From IMG/VR virus record IMGVR_UViG_3300028864_000011, positions 1 through 36,150 of that record: DNA of 36,150 nt; one strand, 5' to 3'. Of this stretch, positions 21,981 through 29,492 are shown in pieces. Source of the stretch: a virus. Under the pieces are notes generated by a model. The model did not search any database and was not told the DNA's origin. It saw only the letters and a program-made list of their open reading frames with translations. The position numbers and the translations under genes are program-made. Position 1 is the first letter of the stretch; each line of letters opens with the position of its first letter.

Positions 21981-23993
21981 ATGCCAGTATCAAAACGATT
22001 AGGAGAAAATTTATTAAAGACAGCGCTTATACAGCTTAAGGTCTCAACAGACTATAAGGCTAAGCGTTTTGTTAAGATTAATGAGGCTATCGCTTTGCTT
22101 GATGGCGATACTAAAAAGAAACTAAGAACTCAGTTTAATGTTCCATTGCCAGTGCTTCAAGGTTTGTTTGAAACTTTCTTAGGAGACTTAGACGACCCAG
22201 TTACTATTAAGATTAAAAATAACGCTGGTAAGAACTTCCAGGCTATTAAAGGTATTAACGAAGCTATTAACATTGCTAAGAAGTCATTAAAAAATAATGC
22301 TCTATGGGATTATAAAGACCGTGCTAGTCGTAAGTTTTGTGGTGCTACTGGACGAGCTGTCTTAAAGTCTTGGTCAGTTGCTAACCCATATCAAAACAAT
22401 TTGGAATGTGTTGACCCTCAGGAGTTCCATTGTCAACCTAAAGGTGGTGGCATTTTAGAGCGCCATTTGTTCTGTGGAGAAGAGGGCATCTTTAAAACCA
22501 AAGATGAATTAACTAAAGGCGCAGAGGACGATTACTACATTAAAGAGAATGTGGACGAACTGTTAACAATCATTGGCGACAATGAATACCAACAGAAATT
22601 AAGTGAGGCCAATGAAGCTAGTATGACTCGCTTTAAGTCTTTAGGGTTAGACCCTGACTCTAATAATTATGTTGGAGAAGTTACTGTTAACCTTTGCGAG
22701 TGGAATTTAACTAAATACGGTAAGAGATACCATTTACTATTTGACCCTTGGAATAAGATTTTATTAAAAGCTGATGAGTTGAAAGACTTAGAACCATCTG
22801 GCTTATACCCTTATACTTCTTACGCTACTCACGAAGATATTAAGGTTTTCTGGTCAACTTCAATGTTGGCTGACATCTTAATGCCTATTGCTAAGTCCAT
22901 CATTGATTTGTTTAATCAAGACTTAACCAATAGACAGAAGAGAATGATGAACGCCAAGTTGTATGATAAGGACATGATCAAGAACGTGGCCAAGCTCGAT
23001 GAAGCTCAAAGCCGTCCTGATTGTTTAGTCCCTGTTGATACATTTGGCGGAGCAAGACGTTTGAGTGAGGCTACATATGCCTTTCAAACCCCTGAAATGT
23101 CAGGCACAGTCGATTTAATCTCTTGGCTTGATGAATTTACAGGAAAAGCTACAGGTATCTACCAGAACGCTCCTAGCAAGGGGGGAAAGAAGAATAATAA
23201 CATCGTCTACGCTGAAATTCAGCAAATGACTAAGAGAGTAGATTATCGCTCCCACTCCTATCAAGAATGTTGGGGCCAAGTCGCTCTTCGCTTCATTTCT
23301 GGACTTAAAGAAAACTTAACTGATAAAGAAGCTTTAGATATGTTGGGTCCTGAACTTGGTTTCGACTTTGTTAAACAATTAAAAGAAGTTCGGATTGACA
23401 AAGATGATATTGAAATTATATCAACTAAAGAACAAGCCCAGGAAGATGCTTTACGTAAAGCTCAAAAGGAAAAGGCGTTAAGTTTATTAGGACAAGACCC
23501 TGGAATTAATCCTGACTGGAAAAGACGACATTTACTATCGGACATTGGAGGTTTTGAACAAGACGAAATTGATGATGCTTTAGATATTCGAGGTCAAGGT
23601 AAGGAGCAAGACCAACTTAGTTCTGCAGATGATGCTATTAAAGATTTGATTAAAGGAAAAGAGCCAGAAGTTTGTTGGCACGCTACTACGATATTTTTAA
23701 GAAAGATTATGGACTTTGCCGTTGGTCATAAACTGTCACTCGATGATAAATTCCCTAAATTTATTCAATTTGCTGAAAAGCACAACGAAATAGTAATGGA
23801 GAATATGATGCAACTCGCACTGAGAACCAAAGCTTATCAACCACCAGCTCAGCCAGGAGCCACCCCTCCTAACCAACCAGGTGCTCCTACCGGAGCCCCA
23901 GGAGCACCTGATGGCGGAGGATTTGCCCAAAAGACACCCGAGCCAACAATGGGAGGTGGCCAACCCACTCCCGTAGAAGTTTCACAACGATAA
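21981..23993 (+). CDS. Portal protein
   Basis: Encodes 670 aa, within the larger size range of podoviral portals. Supporting motifs are VPLPVLQGLFETFLGDLDDP, ASRKFCGATGRAVLKSWSV, PQEFHCQPKGGG and a long helical region near SIIDLFNQDLTNRQKRMMNAKLY. The C-terminus (from about residue 625) is Pro/Gly/Ala-rich and likely disordered in the capsid interior. It forms the dodecameric ring through which DNA enters and leaves and to which the adaptor and nozzle bind. Its position directly after TerL and before the scaffold and capsid genes is standard. Confidence 0.85.
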   Translation: MPVSKRLGENLLKTALIQLKVSTDYKAKRFVKINEAIALLDGDTKKKLRTQFNVPLPVLQGLFETFLGDLDDPVTIKIKNNAGKNFQAIKGINEAINIAKKSLKNNALWDYKDRASRKFCGATGRAVLKSWSVANPYQNNLECVDPQEFHCQPKGGGILERHLFCGEEGIFKTKDELTKGAEDDYYIKENVDELLTIIGDNEYQQKLSEANEASMTRFKSLGLDPDSNNYVGEVTVNLCEWNLTKYGKRYHLLFDPWNKILLKADELKDLEPSGLYPYTSYATHEDIKVFWSTSMLADILMPIAKSIIDLFNQDLTNRQKRMMNAKLYDKDMIKNVAKLDEAQSRPDCLVPVDTFGGARRLSEATYAFQTPEMSGTVDLISWLDEFTGKATGIYQNAPSKGGKKNNNIVYAEIQQMTKRVDYRSHSYQECWGQVALRFISGLKENLTDKEALDMLGPELGFDFVKQLKEVRIDKDDIEIISTKEQAQEDALRKAQKEKALSLLGQDPGINPDWKRRHLLSDIGGFEQDEIDDALDIRGQGKEQDQLSSADDAIKDLIKGKEPEVCWHATTIFLRKIMDFAVGHKLSLDDKFPKFIQFAEKHNEIVMENMMQLALRTKAYQPPAQPGATPPNQPGAPTGAPGAPDGGGFAQKTPEPTMGGGQPTPVEVSQR

Positions 23994-23997
23994 CTTT

Positions 23998-24336
23998 ATG
24001 ATGGAAGTCAAGAAAAAACTTAATACACTTCGAAAGCGAGAGGACTGGGATTCAAGTGCGTTGGCCGTATTCAATGAATGGGACAAGCAACTTGATGAGC
24101 TCGAACTAGAAAAAAACTATTTAGAACTTCCTCAATCAATTGCGATCGCAAATCAATTGGTCGATAAGTTACAAAACATTCACGAGGAATTGCTTACTAA
24201 TCGAACAATGTCAGTAGACCAAAGAGAAAGTTTGTTTAACTTAAAAGATTTAACAGAAATGTTATTGTCACATTATTCTTTAGAAGAAAATAATAAAAAA
24301 ATCTCTTCCATTGAGAAAGAGATAGAAGCTAATTAA
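23998..24336 (+). CDS. Small helical protein after portal
   Basis: Encodes 112 aa and is almost wholly helical with coiled-coil character (WDKQLDELELEKNYLELPQS, then LVDKLQNIHEELLTN). It begins with two Met codons (23998 or 24001) after leader CGATAACTTTATG. No family is recognised. Genes of this kind between portal and scaffold often encode minor head or assembly proteins. It lies 4 bases after the portal stop. Confidence 0.6.
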   Translation: MMEVKKKLNTLRKREDWDSSALAVFNEWDKQLDELELEKNYLELPQSIAIANQLVDKLQNIHEELLTNRTMSVDQRESLFNLKDLTEMLLSHYSLEENNKKISSIEKEIEAN

Positions 24337-24342
24337 AATTAT

Positions 24343-24603
24343 ATGATTAAGCCAATTAAAAAACCAAACGCTGGTGTTGCTAAAATGGGTTCTAAAGGAG
24401 CCGTTCCAACCAAAGCAAAAGAAATGGTAAAGCAAGTTACAGGTGGTAAGAGAGTTATGCGCGGTATGAAAGCTCCAATGACTAAAAATGGCGTTAAACC
24501 AAACATTCCTATTATGGATAGCTCTGGCCCAGATGACCGCACAGGTTCAATGACCGGTGCTCCATCTCCAGCAGAAAGAGCTAAGTTAAAGTTTAAAGAT
24601 TAA
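24343..24603 (+). CDS. Small basic protein, possibly virion-associated
   Basis: Encodes 86 aa and is very rich in Lys, Gly, Pro and Met (MIKPIKKPNAGVAKMGSKG, KQVTGGKRVMRGMKAPM). It is predicted disordered with no hydrophobic core. Such short basic Gly/Lys proteins are common between portal and scaffold in related podoviruses and may be DNA-associated or cementing components, but function is not known. The leader TTAAAATTATATG supports the start. Confidence 0.55.
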   Translation: MIKPIKKPNAGVAKMGSKGAVPTKAKEMVKQVTGGKRVMRGMKAPMTKNGVKPNIPIMDSSGPDDRTGSMTGAPSPAERAKLKFKD

Positions 24604-24615
24604 TTTATAAACTAA

Positions 24616-24647
24616 TTACAACTAATAGTTACAACTAATAGTTACAA
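24616..24647. repeat. 13-bp tandem repeat
   Basis: TTACAACTAATAG occurs twice in tandem (24616-24628, 24629-24641) and continues as TTACAA. It sits just before the ATG at 24652, making the intergenic leader A/T-only. It may be a binding site or slippage product. Confidence 0.8.
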
Positions 24648-24651
24648 AAGT

Positions 24652-24963
24652 ATGTCCGTAAAAGTATTTCACAAAGTAGCCGTTCCAACTCACGGCATGG
24701 TAAGAGAATTTAGCGAAGAGTTACATGGTAAAGATTATAAGGAAATTGCTAAGAGTTATGTAGCAAACTATCCTCATAATATTGCATCTGTTGAGGGTTT
24801 AGATATTAAACCAGCTAAGTTAGATGCTACTGGAAAAGAATTGTCAGCTAGAGATTTATTAAAGGCAAAGGCTGAGTCTCTAGGTATTCCATTCGCAGCG
24901 AATATTTCTACTGCTAATTTAACCGCTTTAGTTGAAGCTAAAGAGGCCGAAGAAGCTAAGTAG
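24652..24963 (+). CDS. Small acidic protein before scaffold
   Basis: Encodes 103 aa. The N-terminal 60 residues look like a small alpha/beta domain (VKVFHKVAVPTHGMVREF, YKEIAKSYVANYPHNIASVEGLD), the centre is Lys-rich helix and the end is acidic (KEAEEAK). No family is recognised, though such proteins near the capsid may be head-decoration or scaffold partners. ATG 24652 follows the repeat-containing leader. It is separated from the scaffold gene by a 121-base structured leader. Confidence 0.55.
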   Translation: MSVKVFHKVAVPTHGMVREFSEELHGKDYKEIAKSYVANYPHNIASVEGLDIKPAKLDATGKELSARDLLKAKAESLGIPFAANISTANLTALVEAKEAEEAK

Positions 24964-24982
24964 TTTTAGATATTAGTTTGGC

Positions 24983-25069
24983 GTTTCCACTCGCCTGTCG
25001 CAAGACGAAACAAGGATTTGAGGGCGTTTACCTCATTGTTAATAAATAAACTGCGCTTCACACTGCGCA
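24983..25069 (+). promoter_or_regulatory. Structured leader of the scaffold gene
   Basis: Three successive hairpins occur: GTTTC/GAAAC (24983-24987 with 25007-25011) enclosing GTC-GCAA-GAC with a GNRA-type loop, GAGG/CCTC (25020-25034), and TGCGC/GCGCA (25052-25069). The ATG at 25085 has one of the few Shine-Dalgarno-like sequences here (AAGGAA, 7 bases away). The leader may set the high expression expected of scaffold. Confidence 0.45.
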
Positions 25070-25084
25070 TTAAAAAGGAATTAT

Positions 25085-26005
25085 ATGGGTAAAGAATTAG
25101 ATGAGATGGAAAAAGATGCCTTAGAGTTAGGTATAACTACTGAGGATGACGAAGAAGAGTCCGAAGAGGAAGAGGAATCCGAGGAGGAATCCGATGAAGA
25201 AGAATCTCAATTCGAGGACGATGAGGAAGAAGAGGAGGAAGAGGAATCCGAGGAGGAGGAAGATTCCAAATCTAAAAAACCAAAGGGAAGTATTTACAAG
25301 GAATTTAACCAAATCCGTAAAGAAAATCGACAATTCCAAAAAGAAAAAGAGGAATGGGAAGCGGAAAAGGCTGGGCTACTTGAAAAGTCATCTAAATTTG
25401 ATGCCTTAGAGAATGGCAAAGTCGAGGAAGAGAAAATTAGAGAAGCTGCTAAAGAGTTAGCTGGCGAAGATGCTTCGGAAGAAACATTAATCGCCACTGA
25501 AAAGCAAATCAGAGCTCTATCAAAGATTTTCTCTAAACCTGCTACCGCTGCTAACGAACAAGAAATCGAGTCTATTAAAGAAAAACTTGCCGTCACTGAG
25601 GATGAAAAGTTATTCCAAACAGACTGGAAAGAGTTTGAAAGCACCACCCTCCGCAGTGAGTTTAAAGGAGCGAGCAGGGAACAAATCGAACAAGCCCAAA
25701 AGGCTATGGATGATTTGGCCCACGCACCTCAATTCGCTGATAAGGAATTTGATTATGTCTACTTCAAAAACAAAGCTATCTTTCAAGAAATCTTAAAGTC
25801 ACGACCATCTAGAACTTTTGAGTCTAGGGATAATTACTTAGAAGATAGGGAAGAAAAACCTAACTTAGAAGAAAAATATAAGGGCCGTCACGCTAAAGAT
25901 ATTCCTATCCGTGATTTAGAAAAGATGGATAGAGAAATGGACGAACAAGCTCGTCAAGAAGAAGAATCTGATGGATGGAAAATTCAAAATCCAAGTAGAA
26001 CTTAA
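25085..26005 (+). CDS. Capsid scaffolding protein
   Basis: Encodes 306 aa. Residues about 19-58 are almost entirely Glu, Asp and Ser, followed by KSKKPKG and a long Glu/Lys coiled coil (QIRKENRQFQKEKEEWEAEKAG). The C-terminal third has mixed helices and ends in a polar segment. This extremely acidic, helical layout and its place directly before the major capsid gene fit podoviral scaffolds, which direct procapsid assembly and are then lost. There is no protease motif, so release is probably without self-cleavage. The nucleotide repetitiveness of the acidic tract creates long false frames on both strands. Confidence 0.8.
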   Translation: MGKELDEMEKDALELGITTEDDEEESEEEEESEEESDEEESQFEDDEEEEEEEESEEEEDSKSKKPKGSIYKEFNQIRKENRQFQKEKEEWEAEKAGLLEKSSKFDALENGKVEEEKIREAAKELAGEDASEETLIATEKQIRALSKIFSKPATAANEQEIESIKEKLAVTEDEKLFQTDWKEFESTTLRSEFKGASREQIEQAQKAMDDLAHAPQFADKEFDYVYFKNKAIFQEILKSRPSRTFESRDNYLEDREEKPNLEEKYKGRHAKDIPIRDLEKMDREMDEQARQEEESDGWKIQNPSRT

Positions 26006-26009
26006 TTTT

Positions 26010-26054
26010 GGTATTAATTAAATAATACCCTGTCAACTAACTAAGTTTAGTTGA
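26010..26054 (+). promoter_or_regulatory. Double hairpin in the capsid-gene leader
   Basis: GGTATTA (26010-26016) pairs with TAATACC (26023-26029), and TCAACTAA (26033-26040) with TTAGTTGA (26047-26054). Both stems are perfect, and lie just upstream of the proposed capsid start at 26070. They lack T-tracts, so they are more likely mRNA-stabilising or processing structures than terminators. Confidence 0.55.
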
Positions 26055-26069
26055 TACAAACCCAAACAT

Positions 26070-27446
26070 ATCGCAAACACATATTCGTTACAACAAGTAT
26101 GGGAACGAAAGTTCGAAGTTTCCCATTACAAAAAGCCATTATTTAGAGCTTTTTCAGTTGAAAAATTCACTCCAGGTTTAGAAATGGGTGCAACTTTCAA
26201 CCGTCAATTCGCTTCTGATTTAGCGGTTAATTCTATGGGTGCCAATGGTTCCTATAGTGTTCAATCTTTCACTAACAGCAACGAGTCCGGTGTTGTTAAT
26301 ATCAAAGATGAAGCATCCTACCAAATTGTAGAATGGCAAAAAATGCAAGACCACTTAAAGAGTCAAACTAAGTATGCTGAAAAGGCTGCTAACGCTCTTT
26401 GGTTACAGGTTGATGCAGAAGCTCTATTCGCAATGCAACAGGGTGCTGCTAGTTATATTGATGATGCTGTTTTAAACCCAGCAGGTGGTGTAGCTGGTAA
26501 GCCAATCGCTTTAGGTATTAACAATGTTATGCCTATCTTTACTACTGCTATTCAAATCTTCCAGTTAGCTAATGTAGTTTATGATCCAAATAAGAGTTTA
26601 AAGAGTGATGTTAAGTTAGAAACTATCTCTGATGCTTTATGCGCAGCGATTACTCCTCAACTTTACACAACTTTACTTCAATATATTGGTGGGAAAACTA
26701 CTGTTTTAGGAGATACTATTTCCCGCAATGGTCATGCTGGTTTATTCATGGGACATAACCTATTCACAGGTAACACTTTACCTTGGGAGGGTGTATTAAA
26801 TGTTGGTGCTACAAACCCATCAGATGGCGATACTATTACTTTATTAAGTGGTGTTTCCGTTAAAGGAGTTTCTCAGGCTTTAACATTTACTTTCAAATCC
26901 ACTCTAGGAGCTACTGCAGGTAATGTTAAAATCGGAACTGCTATTGCTGACACGGTTGCTAATTTAGTAGCTGCTTTAAATGCTCCTTACACAACTATTG
27001 CTGAAACTGCTACTACTGGTTTTGCTCCATTTGTTAAGGCTTCATTAACTACAGCTCAAATCAGACTATTAAGAAACATCTATGCTGTTCAAACTGCTAG
27101 TGCTTCTTTAGGTGCCGCTTCTAACGCTGCTGGAACTTATGTTGATTTGTTCGTTAAAGGACAAGGAAACATCCCAGTCGCTAATGTAGCCGCTTCTAAT
27201 GGTGCTGCTTGGGGTTATCAATGTCAGCATTTACTTTTCGCTACTTCTCAATCCGTATCTTTATTGATGCAGAAAGAAGTTCACTTATATGAAAACCCAG
27301 TATCAGGACAAGTCGCTCATGACTTTGTTTTCTGGGATTTGTATGGTGTTAAAGTATTCACTGACCAATCCTATCAAATCATTGATGTTAAGATTGACAG
27401 CTCTTCTTATGGTGCTGCAGGCTCATCCCCAATGGTATCTTTCTAA
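26070..27446 (+). CDS. Major capsid protein, apparent ATC start
   Basis: Encodes 458 aa if it starts at ATC 26070. The first in-frame ATG (26184) would remove 38 residues that look like a genuine capsid N-terminus: ANTYSLQQVWERKFEVSHY, then KPLFRAFSVEKFTPGLE. That frame is open back to a TGA at 26052 and has no ATG, GTG or TTG before 26184. At 26070 the context AAACATATCGCAAACACA equals the genome's normal AAACATATG leader with G replaced by C, giving (M)ANTY. The body shows HK97-type capsid features, ALWLQVDAEALFAMQ and a C-terminal WDLYGVKVFTDQSY. It carries an inserted beta domain at about residues 220-310 (DTITLLSGVSVKG ... TFKSTL ... IADTVANLVAALN), an insert seen in other phage structural proteins. 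Confidence 0.8.
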   Translation: MANTYSLQQVWERKFEVSHYKKPLFRAFSVEKFTPGLEMGATFNRQFASDLAVNSMGANGSYSVQSFTNSNESGVVNIKDEASYQIVEWQKMQDHLKSQTKYAEKAANALWLQVDAEALFAMQQGAASYIDDAVLNPAGGVAGKPIALGINNVMPIFTTAIQIFQLANVVYDPNKSLKSDVKLETISDALCAAITPQLYTTLLQYIGGKTTVLGDTISRNGHAGLFMGHNLFTGNTLPWEGVLNVGATNPSDGDTITLLSGVSVKGVSQALTFTFKSTLGATAGNVKIGTAIADTVANLVAALNAPYTTIAETATTGFAPFVKASLTTAQIRLLRNIYAVQTASASLGAASNAAGTYVDLFVKGQGNIPVANVAASNGAAWGYQCQHLLFATSQSVSLLMQKEVHLYENPVSGQVAHDFVFWDLYGVKVFTDQSYQIIDVKIDSSSYGAAGSSPMVSF

Positions 27447-27474
27447 CCTTTAATTAACTTAATTTTTAATCTAT

Positions 27475-28068
27475 ATGAATAAAAATAAAATCTTAATTGG
27501 GTTAGTAGCTTTAGTAATCGGTGCTGTGTTTGGTTTTTCCATCCACGGCGCTGGGGTTGCTAATCTAGGCACCCAAGTGCAAAACGAAGCATTTAATTTC
27601 ACAAGTGGTATCAATGTAGGCTCGACTAACCAGTTAGCTGTTAGTTCAGCTGGTGCTGTTTCTACTACTGGTGCAATTACTTCCACAGGTTTAATAACTG
27701 CTAATAATCTAGTTCAAGGTGGACCTAGTTCTGTATTATCAATTGCAACATCTTCAACCGCTTATACTTTAACAGCGGCTCAAGGTTGTTCTGCTTCTAC
27801 ATTTATTTCTACACCTCTAGCTGGTGCATTAACTGTGACTTTACCTGCCACATCGACATTATTCACTACTTGTTTAACGTCTGTCGGTCAGTTTGCAGAA
27901 AACAATATAAACTCTGTTGGAACTTCGACAACTATTGCTGCTGGTGCTGGTGGAACACTCGGTTATACTTCGAGTGCGACTATCGCCGCTGGTAAATATG
28001 GTTTATTAAGAGTAGTAAGAGATACCGCTAATACTTATAAAGCGTATTTAGTAAATATTACGAACTAA
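27475..28068 (+). CDS. N-terminally anchored Thr/Ser-rich protein (decoration-like)
   Basis: Encodes 197 aa. KNK at the start and a hydrophobic helix at about residues 5-23 indicate a signal anchor. The rest is a beta-rich Ser/Thr/Ala/Gly sequence with SVLSIATSSTAYTLTAAQG and TLPATSTLFTTC, typical of Parcubacteria secreted proteins. There are two cysteines about 40 residues apart. It lies right after the capsid gene, the usual place for a decoration protein, but a membrane anchor would be odd in that role. It may instead be displayed on the cell envelope. Leader TAATCTATATG. Confidence 0.55.
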   Translation: MNKNKILIGLVALVIGAVFGFSIHGAGVANLGTQVQNEAFNFTSGINVGSTNQLAVSSAGAVSTTGAITSTGLITANNLVQGGPSSVLSIATSSTAYTLTAAQGCSASTFISTPLAGALTVTLPATSTLFTTCLTSVGQFAENNINSVGTSTTIAAGAGGTLGYTSSATIAAGKYGLLRVVRDTANTYKAYLVNITN

Positions 28069-28080
28069 TCGAATTTTCTT

Positions 28081-28103
28081 AGGTGGGCGGAACTCCGCCC
28101 CCT
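28081..28103 (+). promoter_or_regulatory. GC-rich intergenic hairpin
   Basis: GGGCGG (28085-28090) pairs with CCGCCC (28095-28100) around AACT, extended by AGG/CCT with one bulged T. It is the strongest GC stem in an A/T-rich region, with no T-tract, between the two anchored proteins. It may be an mRNA processing or stabilising element, or a partial terminator that lowers downstream expression. Confidence 0.6.
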
Positions 28104-28134
28104 TATAGAGAATTTAATTAATAATCTAAAAAAT

Positions 28135-28524
28135 ATGAACAAGTTATCAAAAATTTTATTAACACTAGCCACCGTATTAGTTATCGGTTTAATGGCAATT
28201 GCTCTTGATAAATCGAGTAGCAAAACAATTGGCGACTCAAACGTCCCTAATCTATTTGCTTCTGCTACTAATAGTTCGGTAGCCGTCTCAGCTTCAACAA
28301 GCACAACTATCATGTCATTTAATGGCAATAGACAATTCGCTTCGGTTTGTAATAACGGAGCTAACACTGTTTATTTGTCTTTTAATGCTGCTGCCGTTGT
28401 AGCAAAGGGGTATATATTAAACTCGACTGATTGTTTTGAAATAAATAATACTAAAAATTATACTGGCTCAATTACTGGTATTGCTACAAGTTCAACATCA
28501 ACTGTCACTATTATCGAAAAGTAG
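28135..28524 (+). CDS. Small N-terminally anchored surface-like protein
   Basis: Encodes 129 aa. A lysine-flanked hydrophobic helix spans about residues 6-24 (LLTLATVLVIGLMAIA). The exported part is Ser/Thr/Asn-rich beta sequence (SASTSTTIMSFNGNRQFASVCNNG, ILNSTDCFEINN) with two cysteines about 35 residues apart that may form a disulphide. It has the style of the preceding 197-aa protein, so the two may be diverged relatives. It may be a virion decoration or an envelope protein. Leader CTAAAAAATATG. Confidence 0.5.
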   Translation: MNKLSKILLTLATVLVIGLMAIALDKSSSKTIGDSNVPNLFASATNSSVAVSASTSTTIMSFNGNRQFASVCNNGANTVYLSFNAAAVVAKGYILNSTDCFEINNTKNYTGSITGIATSSTSTVTIIEK

Positions 28525-28549
28525 ATTTTAATTATTAAACATTAAATCT

Positions 28550-29482
28550 GTGTCACAATTACAACCAAGAATTCAATATCCTTTAGTTTATCAAATATTC
28601 CCTGATGACCCAGCGACTTATTATATTCGCGCGATCATAAGACTTTCTAACAGTGGCCAAGTTTGGCGGACTGTTGATTTAGTGAACTCTGGCGGAAATA
28701 GATATACAGGCCAGTATTTGACCCCAGGAGACGATACTAATGGCGTTCCGATAGATATTACCTATTATGTTTATACAGACGCACAGCACACCACTCTGTC
28801 GCAACAGTATGATACCAAGAATGTGGAGCATCTAGTCTTTACGCTTGCTAGTCCATCTATCGGTTTTTCTGGTGGCGGAAGTGACGGTCTTACTCCTAAA
28901 ATGATTGCTGAAATAGTCCGGGAAGAACTTAAGGGGTATAAACTTCCTAAAGGTTTCGGTATGGAAGATATGGAATTAGGCTTAAACAAGAATATGAGCC
29001 CATATTTTCAAACATTTCACGACTCTTTAATGGGAATTTATGATAAGAACGATATTTTAGAGGGAGGTTTACATAAATTAACCGAACTTCATGGCGAAAA
29101 CGGTAAAATGTTATCAAGCGTTAAAGAAGAATTATCTGTTTTATTTTCTAACGTTATTAAACAGTTAAAAGAAGAATTATCTGGCCACTTCGAATTGTTA
29201 ATGGAAGAAAATGGTAACAAACTAGGAAACTCAATAATTGACAGTCAGTCAAGATTAGAGAAGTTTAGCGGCGAAGTCGGAGATAACTTTAAAAAGGTTG
29301 CCTCAGTCTTGGAAGAATTAACTAATAACACTAAAGGCATTGATGGAAAGATTAATCAATACAATTACCGAAAGATTCAAGGATTAAAAGAAAGTTTAAC
29401 AAAGATTTTTGATGACACTGAAAAGGATTATCAAAATGAAGAAGATTATTTAAAACAAGCAAAAAAGTTATTAGGAAACTAA
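28550..29482 (+). CDS. Structural protein with beta domain and coiled coil (tail-fibre stalk-like)
   Basis: Encodes 310 aa from GTG 28550 (leader ATTAAATCT), the only clear GTG start in the late block. Residues 1-100 form a beta domain (YQIFPDDPATYYIRAIIRLSNSGQVWRTVDL, with YTGQYLTPGDD), a Gly/Ser hinge follows (GFSGGGSDGLTPKM), and the rest is a long coiled coil with heptad patterns (KQLKEELSGHFELLMEENG, EELTNNTKGIDGKINQ). A beta head plus long coil suits a trimeric stalk or fibre base. It precedes the main fibre gene. Confidence 0.5.
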   Translation: MSQLQPRIQYPLVYQIFPDDPATYYIRAIIRLSNSGQVWRTVDLVNSGGNRYTGQYLTPGDDTNGVPIDITYYVYTDAQHTTLSQQYDTKNVEHLVFTLASPSIGFSGGGSDGLTPKMIAEIVREELKGYKLPKGFGMEDMELGLNKNMSPYFQTFHDSLMGIYDKNDILEGGLHKLTELHGENGKMLSSVKEELSVLFSNVIKQLKEELSGHFELLMEENGNKLGNSIIDSQSRLEKFSGEVGDNFKKVASVLEELTNNTKGIDGKINQYNYRKIQGLKESLTKIFDDTEKDYQNEEDYLKQAKKLLGN

Positions 29483-29492
29483 ATTTAGATTT

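Noticed and set aside
25127-25409. Basic or hydrophobic frames overlapping the acidic tract of the scaffold gene
   Set aside because: They are by-products of the GAA/GAG/TCC-rich sequence on both strands, with no leaders.
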